64,000 nt of DNA from Notospermus geniculatus (taxonomy: Eukaryota > Nemertea > Pilidiophora > Heteronemertea > Lineidae), in NCBI GenBank assembly GCA_002633025.1, contig NMRB01000919.1, positions 149,460 through 213,459 on the forward strand. Reading direction: 5' to 3'. The notes beneath the pieces are model-generated. The model was not told the DNA's origin and did no database searches. It saw nothing but the letters and a program-made list of their open reading frames with translations. Below are positions 1 through 11,200 of the stretch, one piece after another (the first letter of the stretch is position 1; each line of letters starts with the position of its first letter). The translations under genes and the position numbers were made by a program.

Positions 1-7
1 CGTAAGT
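1..7 (+). other. DNMT1: Probable splice donor of an upstream DNMT1 exon
   Basis: The window opens with c|gtaagt, a consensus donor, 1.5 kb before a DNMT1-like exon on the same strand. The last base of the preceding exon may therefore be base 1. This is inference; the upstream exon itself is outside the window. Confidence 0.35.
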
Positions 8-27
8 ATTGAGAGAAATAAGGGGTT

Positions 28-1188
28 AGGGACTGTAGCAAAATTGTTTGAAGACAAAAGAAACTAAAAAATTTAGTTTCTCTCCAGACCCCCTCCCCCC
101 CCTGAGAAACTAAAATTGGGTGCACTTTTGTCTTCACATTAAAGGAGATGAAAATACTGTATTTTAAGACCAGTTAATGGCATAATTCAGGCAGTGTGGC
201 CGGGGAGAACTTCTCTCAAGCCATAGACACAGTCAGGTATTAGTGGCTGTGAAAGGCCTCTCATTCATAAGACTGACCACAAGTCACAAGTGAATTCAAA
301 TTTCCCGCACACAGCACCATATAAAGCAAGGTGTTTTCTGATTGGCTGTTCTTCCAACTCAGTCAACTTGATAACTTACTTGGCCCCAAAATGATTAATC
401 TATGTAAAGCTTGCAATTAAATCAACAGAGTATTGAACAAAATATCCAATTTGAGCCTCTCGTAGTGTCCATTACAGCTTATTTGAATATTTCTGCTCAT
501 TAGGTCAGACTGGCTGACCAGAAACATCGTAGGTACACACTCTGCATGCATTGCTGTACTTGGAGTTGGCGGGAAGCCAGCCATGGGGCCATTGTCGGTT
601 GTAGCCTATTCACACAAATCATTATCTCTTCATCAAAATGACCAACACGGGAAAGCTATAGCCTATGTCATTGGAAAGGAAATTTTGTCCGGAATCCAAC
701 CAAACAGTTTTTGAGGCGACTTCTTTCCATCCCAGAGAAATATAACCCAAAGTTCAGGACACTGTAGAAGTGAAAGTATACTCAAGTCGGGATCGTCGGC
801 GGGCGGGCGTATTTTCATATCGGGTTTTATTTCATACGGAATGCAACCAGCTGATCTTTTGACTGGAATTGATGCGTCCAAAACAGCAAATCAATGCGTT
901 TCCCATGTAATAACAGGTGCCTGAAAAGGTAATACATGGCTGCATGATATTGGGGAATGATGCCCGTCATTGCGTTTGGAATGATTGCACGAGAATGTCA
1001 ACTACATTGCTAATCAACAGAGGACACGCACATTTTAACGAGTTTTTACGGGGCGGGAGGCTTGAATTTAAACGTTTTTCGAGTGAAGACAATTTTTCAA
1101 AAAAGAAACGAAATGGCCCTTTGACCCCCTCCCCCCCAAACGCAGAATTTCGTTTCTTTTGTCTTCAAATAATTTTGCTACGGTCCCT
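28..1188. mobile_element. Foldback DNA element with ~37 bp terminal inverted repeats
   Basis: The left end AGGGACTGTAGCAAAATT at 28 is mirrored by its near-exact reverse complement ending at 1188. Both ends continue into GAAGACAAAAGAAAC and a C-rich tract with a second inverted GTTTC/GAAAC pair (41-133 and 1083-1166). There is no transposase frame. The two ends could also be two separate small elements of one family. Apart from these ends, 134-1080 holds nothing I recognise. Confidence 0.5.
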
Positions 1189-1192
1189 TAAA

Positions 1193-1470
1193 TAGTGGTT
1201 ATTGAAATGAAACTGACATCCCAGTCCTGATCAGTTTCCCACACAAAGGGCATCCATTGTATTCATCGTATCCATGACGTAGGCCCAGGCCTACATGACG
1301 TTGTGACGTTGCACGTTTTGCCCACCAGCTTTCTTCAGCAAAGAATTTTGCCCACCACCTTTGCGTCATTACCGCGACGTCAGCAATGGCGGACACTGTT
1401 GGAGTTACGTCATGGATACGATGAATAGGACCTGGTTTTGGTGTGCTGCCCTCTATTGTCGCCAGGCTCC
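1193..1470. mobile_element. Short element copy with a nested foldback
   Basis: Positions 1193-1258 and 1428-1470 match, in reverse orientation, a shorter copy at 3483-3590 (shared words: GAAACTGACA, AACCAGGTCCTAT, GAGGGCAGC). The interruption at about 1258-1427 is itself a foldback, with TTCATCGTATCCATGACGTA at one end and its complement at the other. A small element therefore seems to have landed inside an older one. Confidence 0.45.
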
Positions 1471-1504
1471 CTATTGCCTTCTAACCTCTGTCCATCTCTT
1501 CCAG

Positions 1505-1615
1505 TCGTGAGGTCCGTACCCGCAGCGGGGAGAAACCTGAGAAGAAAGTGAAAGATCAGCCAATCAAATGTAACCAGTGTCGTCAAATCCTCGATGATCC
1601 TGACCTCAAAATATT
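1505..1615 (+). CDS. DNMT1: DNMT1-like exon, start of the RFTS region, truncated at an n
   Basis: A good acceptor (tctcttccag) precedes an open exon whose frame begins after one leading base. It encodes a basic stretch followed by IKCNQCRQILDDPDLKIF. The C-x-x-C-x-x-LDDPDLK pattern is what I know from vertebrate and invertebrate DNMT1 just before the replication-foci targeting domain. DNMT1 is the maintenance cytosine-5 methyltransferase acting at replicated chromatin in the nucleus. The exon does not reach a donor: it stops at the n at 1616, and the next base is repeat DNA. No RFTS, CXXC, BAH or methyltransferase exon is visible downstream. It is either the cut end of a real gene at a bad join or a stranded fragment. 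Confidence 0.75.
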
Positions 1616-1616
1616 N
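1616..1616. other. Single n: probable contig join
   Basis: A lone n separates unique coding sequence (DNMT1-like) from a GACGACGG-rich repeat. The remaining DNMT1 exons (from the left) and the last ERO1 exon (from the right) are both missing around this point, which suggests lost sequence rather than one uncertain base. Confidence 0.6.
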
Positions 1617-1617
1617 C

Positions 1618-1742
1618 AGCGGTTACGAAACGTGCCCTGCTAACGGACAACGACGACGACGACGACGGACGACGACGACGACGACGACGACGACGGACGA
1701 CGGACGCTACACCATCGTAATAGCTCACCCCAGTGAGCTAAA
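1618..1742 (+). repeat. 3' end of an AGCTCACC/GACGACGG family repeat
   Basis: It starts in CAGCGGTTACGAAACGTGCC, runs through a GAC/GGAC simple array and ends in the palindrome AGCTCACCCCAGTGAGCT. The same order occurs at 19480-19968 and 43440-43548. The 5' part is cut by the n at 1616. Confidence 0.6.
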
Positions 1743-1834
1743 AATACTTACATGTACATGTATAAATTACTAGACTAAGGGAAATCTAGGCATCTGCCAG
1801 CCAAAGAGCTTATATTGTATTTGTACCGTATGTT

Positions 1835-2070
1835 TCCTAGGGCCGAAGCCATAGCATGATTGGCCCTGGTAATTATGGAATAGGCCATCTCAAGCTACTC
1901 CTGTTCTTCACTTGGGCGGGGTATTTTACTTGCCCTTGCAAAGGAACTAGGTACAAGGCACCATGGCTTATTGTCCTGTGCAACGGACGCGAAGAGCCCA
2001 GGCTGGATTCGAACCCAGGACCTGCTGCTCACTTAAGCAGACGTGATAACCACTGGACTATCAGGGTTCT
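1835..2070 (-). mobile_element. tRNA-derived SINE, family 1, copy 1
   Basis: Read on the minus strand, it has a tRNA-like head with a B box GGTTCGAATCC near 1995-2005. A body follows with GTGCCTTGTACC and GGCAAGTAAAA, and a tail ending in GGGCCAAT...CTTCGGCCCT. Related copies lie at 4099-4305, 49284-49530 and 57893-58165. Confidence 0.65.
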
Positions 2071-2142
2071 TCACAACTGTGGCAATACATAGAAAAACAT
2101 GAATTCTTCAAAGCAAAGAGGTTTTTCTGAACAACTACATAC

Positions 2143-2279
2143 CTGGCAAATGCATTAAAAAGTGCAACAATCTCGGTTCTTCTCAGTTGGAATTTTGTTT
2201 TGGATGAGGCGGACAATGTTGCATCAGGACCAACATCACCGGAAAATAATATTTTTAAGGCAGTACCCATTCCCTGCGT
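2143..2279 (-). CDS. ERO1: ERO1 exon 15 (penultimate)
   Basis: 137 nt: [15 protein letters not shown] through [12 protein letters not shown]. It ends phase 2 at AG|GTATGT, so a further short exon is required. None is visible in 1-2142. Confidence 0.94.
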
Positions 2280-5200
2280 CTGCAAATGAACAGATCAGAA
2301 TGAAACGACATTACACTACTGATCATGTACAGTCTCAAAGATGACATGCATGGGTGTTGTTAGTGTTAAGACATTACTGATACAGTAGAATCCGCTTAAG
2401 TCGTCACCGTCTAAGTCGGATTTTTTGTAACTCGTCGATAAAACGAAAGTCCCAATCTTCTCTAATGTTAATTCCATTAAAACAAGAATCCTAAGTCGTC
2501 AAATATAAGTCGTCAAATCGCCTAAGTCGTCACACAATGACGGGTCCCGTGTAACAGAAAGTGCAGGTAATTCCTGTCTCTAAGTCGTCAGACATAATGG
2601 TTTCGTTAACGGGCAGGTGGACGTCGCAAGTAAGTTCAGCTCTACCCCCAGCACGGTCCTTTTTCCCATAATTTCGGCGGAAAGATTGATGGAGAGGGGG
2701 TTCCCTGCGATTGTCTTGCTGTTCCATCGCACACGCAGATGATTCTCTGTGTATCTTATGTCGTCATTTTGCCGACATACAATCATAAGTCGTCAAAATG
2801 ACGATTTACACACGTAAGTCGTCATTTTGACGAATTACGCCACGTATGCGATAGTCGTCATAACTCTAAGTCGTCACAAAAAGCTTGGTCCCGAGAGTGA
2901 CGACTTACACGGATTCTACTGTATGACGTAACCTCAGATTGCATTCGACTTTGCTTCACAACAAAATAACTTCAAAATCACCATCTTCATAAATAGCACA
3001 ATATTCTACGCACCTGCAGTTTTCCCCACAATCTACATTTATCACAGCCTACACAATCCATAATTTTGGATATATTGTGGAATTTTAATCTAAAATCCTC
3101 CTGCAAAGTACAAAAGCGAAAAAATAAGGAGATGCAATCAAGACTAAGTAGAAACATTTGGCATTAGGAAAGATTGTACTGCATTGAAATTGACATTTAC
3201 ATCCCACAAAATCCACTAAATTGCTCTGATGCAGCTGAGTGGTTTAAAGAAAAACCAAAAAGATCAGAACTAGCAGGTTTTTGATACAGGCCACAGGCAA
3301 TTAAAGGTACAAGATTTTGTTGCAATGACTAATTATAAGGAATCTAACTCTGTCCTTTCGAAGAAATCTCCTGAACAAATACAGTGAGCAAAATCTACTA
3401 TCATAAATGGCCTACAGTTAACCCCATCAGTGCCTACTTCCAGCTCCCTGGATAGGTATTTTCAATGGGGATCCTAGCCAAGATAGAGGGCAGCGCACCA
3501 AAACCAGGTCCTATAAAATGGACGCCTTTTGTGTGGGAAATTGATCAGGACCGGGGTGTCAGTTTCATTTCAATAGTTTTTACCACTAGTGACACCTATT
3601 ACAGGGGTGAAAATTGCTGACATCATTTTAAAACTTGTCACAGAACTAAATATCTGGCCAAAATGAGCTTTACATGTGCTGTTCCTATGGTGATTATTTC
3701 TCCATCATGCGACTCAAAGTCGCAAAAGAATTAAACGACACTGAGCAAACTTACCTTTAATTTCAGTGCCTCTATACTGTCACCAGTAAATAACTTACTC
3801 TCATCAAAGTGCTCAGGGAATGATCTGAAATATAAACATCAAAAGGTTAGTGACTTCACCCATGTTTTAGGCAGGTGGGGTGGGGGACAGCCACCACAGC
3901 GTGGAAACTCAGAGTACCAATTACGCCCATCTTGTATATGGTGTTGTCAGATCATCTATGGAAACAATGGTATTCCTGGAAGTTTTGGTAAATAGAAATA
4001 AAAATTTAAATAATGAAAAAAAAAAGTTTTGGTAAACAAAGGTAGATTTTTTTACAAGCCATCCATGGAAAGGACAAATATCATGATAGAAACACATACC
4101 AATCCCAGGCAATGCGGGATTAATCATCCATGGGCATGGCTTTTCAGTCCGGCGCATGGGACAATAAGCTGTGGTGCCTTGTACCTTGTGCCTTTGCAAT
4201 GGCAAGTAAAAGACGCCATCCAAGTGGGGAACATGAGTAGCCGGACATGGCCTATATTCTATACTCACCAGGGCCAATTATGCTTTGGCTACAGCCCCTA
4301 CAGGCCAGAGTGTACAACTACATGTAGCATCACTAGAGTTTCGGTCCAGAGGTAGTTTTTACCAAAGGGTACCTGTACACCAAGTTTCAAGTTTCTAAGC
4401 CAATTGGTTTAGAAACCTGCCACCCCTGTTCACAATGATGACAGATGACATGCCATAAGAAAATCTCACCTCACAGAGGTGAGCTAAAAACCCCGGCACT
4501 GAAATGGTTAATGACCAATCTATGGTATTACCGGTAATAACATAACGAACATATCTGAATCTTTTTCAAGCCTTCACTTACTTTACTGTTTCTAACAGAT
4601 TCAACACAGCATTTTTAGTCTCCTCATCTTCAAGTTCATCACCCGTGTAAAAATTTTCCTGAAAAAAATATGTGAAGAATCATGTAGTTATGTGAGGATA
4701 TCCATCTAGATATGTACACCATGTTCGAATTAAACAAATTCCAAGGTACCAACAGCTGGGACACGGTCAGTGCACCTCCAATGGCCCTCATTCTTCATTT
4801 CATTTCCAAATTTTAAATCCACGCTAGGTAATAGCTTGTGAGAAAATGGCTGTCCCGCCATGTTGATTAAGGCCAGAGTTAAGCCTAACTCATACTTCGA
4901 CGCACGACCATCACTGGCGACCGACGCGCAATGTTGCATTCAACGCCGACCCCATTTGGTCGGCGTCAGATTGCGAGGCTGTAATTACTTGAGTCATTTC
5001 ATAACGGATCGCCGTCACTAAAGTACACTGGACTATGAATCAATTCCGCAAAGTCGCCATCCAAATTTAATCGTGCGTTGGATGCCAGTTGTGTCGAAGT
5101 ATGAACTAGTCTTTTAGGAGTGGATCAAAGTCTTAGGAAGCTCAGCTTCTTATGCAGCAGCCCCACTAATTTTAGGGGGGCCAATGACTCACCTCTTCTA

Positions 5201-8200
5201 GGTATGGTGCTACCTTAGCTAATGCACGTAATTCTACCAAGTATGTGAAGTAAAGATTCTTCAACCTTTGTGGGCCTTCTCCATTGGTAAAATCTGGATG
5301 AAACCTTTTCTTGAAGAGCTCATGATTTGGACCAAAACGACCTTGTACTATAGTGTTTCCTACAAAAAATAAATGCGTATGCCATGGAGGAAATGACAGG
5401 CGAAAGATCAGAGACAAATCAAATGGATCCTGATGTGAAGTTTTCTGAGATTAGCCAGTGATATTTTAGACCAATTATACTCAGGCTCCTTTTTTAGTCA
5501 TCGCACAAAATAATCTCGCCAGCTCAGAGGTACGGCGTTCCGTGTTTTCAGTTGCTCCACTTGTACAGAAACAATATGAAATTCAAAATGGCTGCCCTGA
5601 TGGCCATCTTTGAAGAATTTCCACCTGATTTTTATGGGGTCTTTCCTCTCCAGGCCCCTAAGTGACAACAGAAGATCTCTATTAATTCTTCCAACGCAAC
5701 TTGAACAATAGATTGCAATACTAGCCTACTATCAGGATCATTTAACTTCTTGATATTCTGATGAATATAGAGGAATACAATACTGCAAGTTAGCCAATCC
5801 ATAATGTGTGGTTTGTAAGTTATTCCAATTGACCTCAATAATAAACAGAGGGGTGGGAAACATTTAGGGATGGATGTATGTTATACACAGGCTGTTGAAC
5901 AGGTGTTTTTACATTTGAATATACCGTACAGAAGCTGGGCCTATGAGGGGATCTTATATTATAAGGCCAAAGGTCTATCTGGGCCCATGTATTGACTCAT
6001 AGCAGTACCATAAAGCATCAACATACTCTGCCAACAGGTGCAACCAAGTACAATCGTATTTGCTAATCCCGGGTGCCCGATCCACATGACCCAGACCTCA
6101 TCACCAAACATCCCATGGGAGGCAGTCAGGTGGTGTAAACATAGGGAATGATGACATCTATCATAACTTCCTATACTGGAAAAGTTGCAATGAGCGACCG
6201 CAGCAAGAAAATCACATCTGCCCTGTATTTTTACTTACTCATGGTCATACTGTCATCAGACATGGTCCTGTAATCCACCATTGAAACCACCCGGTGAACA
6301 GGCCTCCCAGCAACATGTTTATCACTTGGGCATTCATTAAAGGACCACTGTATTGCATCTTTCTGTCGACAGCCGGCGCCACTGGCACCATGCTCCAATC
6401 CTGTAGTTAAGCCTTTCGCCCCAGTGTTGGAGAATGTATGATTACAGTCTCGGTCACCCAGCTGGGGATCGAACAAGTTTGTGTAGCAGTACTGCGGAAC
6501 GAAACGGCTGGCTGCGCGAGACCAGTTGCATGCGGTAGTTTACCAAGTCGTTAATAGAGGTCTCCCCCTTAACGCGGGTAGGTGTAACGCAGGATTGGGA
6601 AGCAATACTGTGCCGTGGTCCTTTAATTGCTTAAGCATAAAAGTTTTAATTGACGATTTTTATGGAAGATGAGAATCAAGGCCTATAGGCAGGGAAACTG
6701 CAGGTCCTTTCGAAGAAGTGATACTGATGCCAGTTTTCACTGATCAGTTCCGACTTAACCTTACATCAGGCCAGTTTAGGACCAGGTATAAGCAGAAATA
6801 TAGGACAGATGTAATTTTCTGCAATGTCTGCTTGTGGCAATCTTTACAGTATGTATGCTGGGTACTCAGTGAGTTAAGCACAAACAATGCACAAGCTACA
6901 ACTTAAGACGGCGCCACGCTACAAGAGTTTTCTCACACCAGTCGGCCCTCAATGGCAACTCTGTCGTAGAAAACTAGGAATTAGTGTCTTTTGTGTTAGC
7001 GCAAGATTCCACAAATGCCGCCCACTGCCAGAACAGACAAGATCATCTCATACTGACACCGATTTTTACAGATGATCTTACCTTTCGCTGCTGCTCATGA
7101 AGAACAAGTCAGAACTCAAAACCACGGTTGACAAGAAATGATAAACCATTGGAACACAACCATGCTGAACAGGACGTAGAGGGTGTACTCACAACATATG
7201 CCTACCGGGATGTTGGTTCTTGAAGTAGTTGTTTGTACTTCAGTTTACCACCCACATTGCAAAATATATATGTGACCCGTGACAGCAAAATCAGAAGAAG
7301 ACCCAACATGTCCAAGGTGACACCAACGGTTTGTTGATTTCAGGATTGTCTGCCCATTGTGAAATTTGACTTTGTCGATTTCTGTAATGGTCTTCTTTCT
7401 GGCGCATTCCGACTCATTTTGCTGTCACGGGTCACATATGTGACTGAATGGCACTGCAGTGGAGGGAGAATCCATTGGTCAGTTCTGAATTTCATAAGTT
7501 AGCCTCAAAGGAACGAAGTTGGCAACCCGCCTACGGTAATCTTTAGAGTTGAATTTCAATTCTACTCAGGAGTAGGAGGTATCATGAAGGCATTGGCTAC
7601 AACAATATGAGACCCTCCACAGTAAAACCAGTCACATGTCGCTCAGAAGGTGAGCCCCAATGAACTAAGATGACACCAGAAGAGAATGGAAGAAATAGAT
7701 TGTTTCAGATTTCAAAGACAGACAGACAATGTTGAAACTGACAAACATTTTGGTCTCAACCTGCCAAGCTAAGAGTGACATGTGACTAGTTTTGCTGTGG
7801 AGGGTCGTATATGGAGAAACATTCTGAGCCCAATGTCATTTGCAAGTTGTTTGTGTATGTGTAGTATACGGGGTGAAAGCAGCCCAAGTAGACCTATGTG
7901 GGAGCACTGTCAGTGAACCTACGACTGCGCTGCTTACCAGGAAAGAAGTAATTATAGGTAAGATGAACTGTGATGCTCGTGTGAAGACCAGATATCATGC
8001 GGAAGAAGACACGTTTCTCCAAGCACAATCCTGAAAAACATAAAAGACAGAAAACATTCATCACTGAGCTATGACACAAAAACGTATTTGTTCAATGTGG
8101 TATACATATTTATGGACCCAGAAAAGGGAGGAACACTCATCTCCACTCATAACAAAGGGGTTAAAATCAATCTGAAATTTTGAGACCACGATGCAAATAT

Positions 8201-11200
8201 ATTTGTCTGTAACCTACATATAGGCCTCTTCTCCTGCTCTTTTTTATCAGGAGTTTTTCGTTATCTGCGTCGTTTGTTGATTAAACCGAGACTAGTGCTG
8301 GTAGACATGATATTCCCTTCAAGTACCGGTAGTCATCAACTCACGAAAAAATCAATAACATCACATATATACCTGTCTGATGATACTTGTACCACTGGGA
8401 CTTATTGCAACTCAAGTACCTGGGTGCATCTGTCATTCTTGGTATGGATAACACGTAGGCCTATTGAGACACATAATCATATATCTGACACAGCCCCCCA
8501 AGGTGACTCGCTTGATATAAATTGTGGTTGTATTTTGCCAAACTGACAAATTATTGACTGGCTCAATCTGTCTTTTACGGTGGCCCAAACATGCCATGTA
8601 TATATTTTTATCCACATTAAAATATTCTGAACATATTTGTATTTTTCCTCTAATTTCCACCCGGGTGGAAAACATTTTCACCCGGGTGGAAAACATTCTC
8701 ACCCAGGTGTAAAACATTCCCACCCGGGTGGAAAACATTTTCACCCGGGTGGAAAACATTTCCACCCGGGTGTAAAACATTCTCACCCGGGTNAAAAATA
8801 CAATAATGTTCAGAATTTTGTAATGCGGATAAAAATATATGCATGGCATGTATGGGCCACCGTAGTCTTTGCATCATTCTTTAGGAAGTAAAAACCACAC
8901 ATTTTTACTATTTCGCATCAGTGTTTTGTGGCAAATGGGGACAGGTGTCTCTAAACACACCTTCCAAATGGGGACAGCTGGCAAATGGGGACGACTGGCA
9001 AATGGGGACGACTGGCAAATGGGGACAACTGGCAAATGGGGACAACTGGCAAATGGGGACGACTTGCAAATGGGGACGTCCTTAATTGGAAGTACCACAG
9101 ACACAAAATCGAATGGTCTTGTGTGCAAAATATTGTGGGACTCCCCTTTACACTAAGGCCGTAGTAATACAGGTCAGTGGGACAGCAACGCAAAAATGCA
9201 TTACTGCAGTGTCACCAGAGTCTTTAAATTTATGGAGAAGAGAAAGAATGACATAAGAAAAGTTTCTATCGTTAAAGATTGTTAACATGGGCAAATAGAT
9301 GCACTACATGTATGTGACCCTTCCCAGTCATACGCCTATGGTAGATATTCCAATCTGACACAGTGCCTTGGTCGAGGTTGAGTTTCTACTTCTGACCAAC
9401 TGGACCAAGTTGTTAGAAATTTCGCTAAGCCAGTGATATGAAATCCCAATGTTAAGTCTATGTTAAATCTACAGATCATTAAATCTTGTTGCTGTATGTT
9501 CTGTTACATAATTCATTACATTACATTAGGGCCGTATTCTAGAAGCTTCCTTAACTCTATGGTTTACCTTTAGCTATTGTTTGCAGGGCAGAATACAAAA
9601 GCTTAAAATTCGACCTTTGTGTTCAGGAGACTTCTAGAATACGGGCCTACGTTTGAAGGAGCTTGAGTGAAAATAGCGAAGGAGTGCTTCAAAAAGTCTG
9701 TGTAAGGAGTCTACTGTTGGGACACCACCTGAAGATTGGATGCTCGTTCACCGTTCCAATCCAAAGTAGTTCCTCATTTATGAAACCATTCAAGTCTCGT
9801 ATAAGCACATATCATTTTGAACATGTCATTTTGCACCTCAGCCAATCACACTGTCAAAACAAAAACCTAAAGCCATCTGGAGAGCAGAACTTGCACTCTA
9901 CATACCTACATTTGTAGACCTGCACAATTCATTTCTTTTAAGTAACGACCATGACACCTCAAACCCTCCACCCTTCATTCGACCTAAAATTTCATATAAA
10001 ATCATTCCCTACACGTACATGTACATACAAGATGGTGCTTAGTTTGAAAAGGCGGACTCAAAAGTATGTGTTTGCCAGTGACGTGCAAGAGCATCTATAA
10101 AATAAGTTGAAATTTTCATCGTAGAATAGCATAACACTGAATCAATCACCAGTAAGAATCCTCATGCATGAGAGTGGAAGTACGCACATACACACGCTTG
10201 AAATGTTTTGAAAACGCCCCAGAACCTTCTCAATGCAAGTTTATCACACGCTTTCGGGCCCTTGGGCAAAAATCCATCACTAAGTTAGGAATTTTTGCTA
10301 TTGGATGCTTGATTTTTACAGGAAATGTCAAACGAATGGCGATCTGCCCTTTGATGCTGAATTCTTATCACGTATGAAATCATATTTTGGTGGACAATAT
10401 GATGCCGTCATGTCATACCAGGNGATTTGGAAAAAGAGGAGGCGCCCTGCGCTAGAAACATTGAAATTTGCACCAAATTCCAGAAATTCATGGTCGATTT
10501 TACAGGTTTTTTGGTCGAAAGAGGAGGCACCCCCTCTGGATCCGCGCTGCACGCAGGCGTTTGCACGAAATATTCTCCCTGGCTTGTGACTAATGCAAGA
10601 TGGCAGAAGATATGGGCATATAAGAAGCAATCAGTGGTGATTCAAGCATCGAACGACACGCCTCAATTTGGCCATGCATGAGAAAAGATCAACACGTGTT
10701 TGTGAAATAGATGACAGCAGTTTCCTCGTGATCAATGCAGCATGTGATGAAACTGAACAATTATCTTGTCTGACTAGAGTACATGAAGAACCACAGACCG
10801 AAGATGGCTTCAATGTTTACAAATTTTCAGCACAAGAGTCGAACCCTGGAATCGAACCCTGAACCTCGCCCTGAACCTCCTGATTGTAAGGCCGCAGAAG
10901 TTCTACATCCAGCCACATAGAGGGTAGTGGCGCAGTGGTAGGGCGTCGATCTCATGGCTGATAGGCTGCAGGTTCGATTCTTAGGTGAGTCACTACCCTG
11001 CCCTTTCAACTGGTCTGAAAGGATCAAGTTGTGTTCTGCAAGAGCTCCCCTGAACTTTCCAGTTTCTGGAGAAACTGCCAGTAATAAAGTGAAGCACTTT
11101 GAAATCGCATTAAGGTGCCCACAGGTTCGTACATTGCGTCTTGAAGCAACTCACGGCAATTAGCTTTACGGCGATGGAAGCAACTTGGAGTGACTGGTCA

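Noticed and set aside
6231-6476. Minus-strand frame of 81 codons between ERO1 exons 10 and 11
   Set aside because: It overlaps the TTAAAGGACC foldback, and exons 10 and 11 already join in phase without it.
8656-9082. Possible CRISPR-like array
   Set aside because: Units are contiguous with no unique spacers, and the genome is eukaryotic; these are minisatellites.
10919-11000. tRNA gene
   Set aside because: A and B boxes are present but the T stem fails and the sequence continues into a SINE body found elsewhere; the same applies at 38180, 44745, 53970 and 57228.
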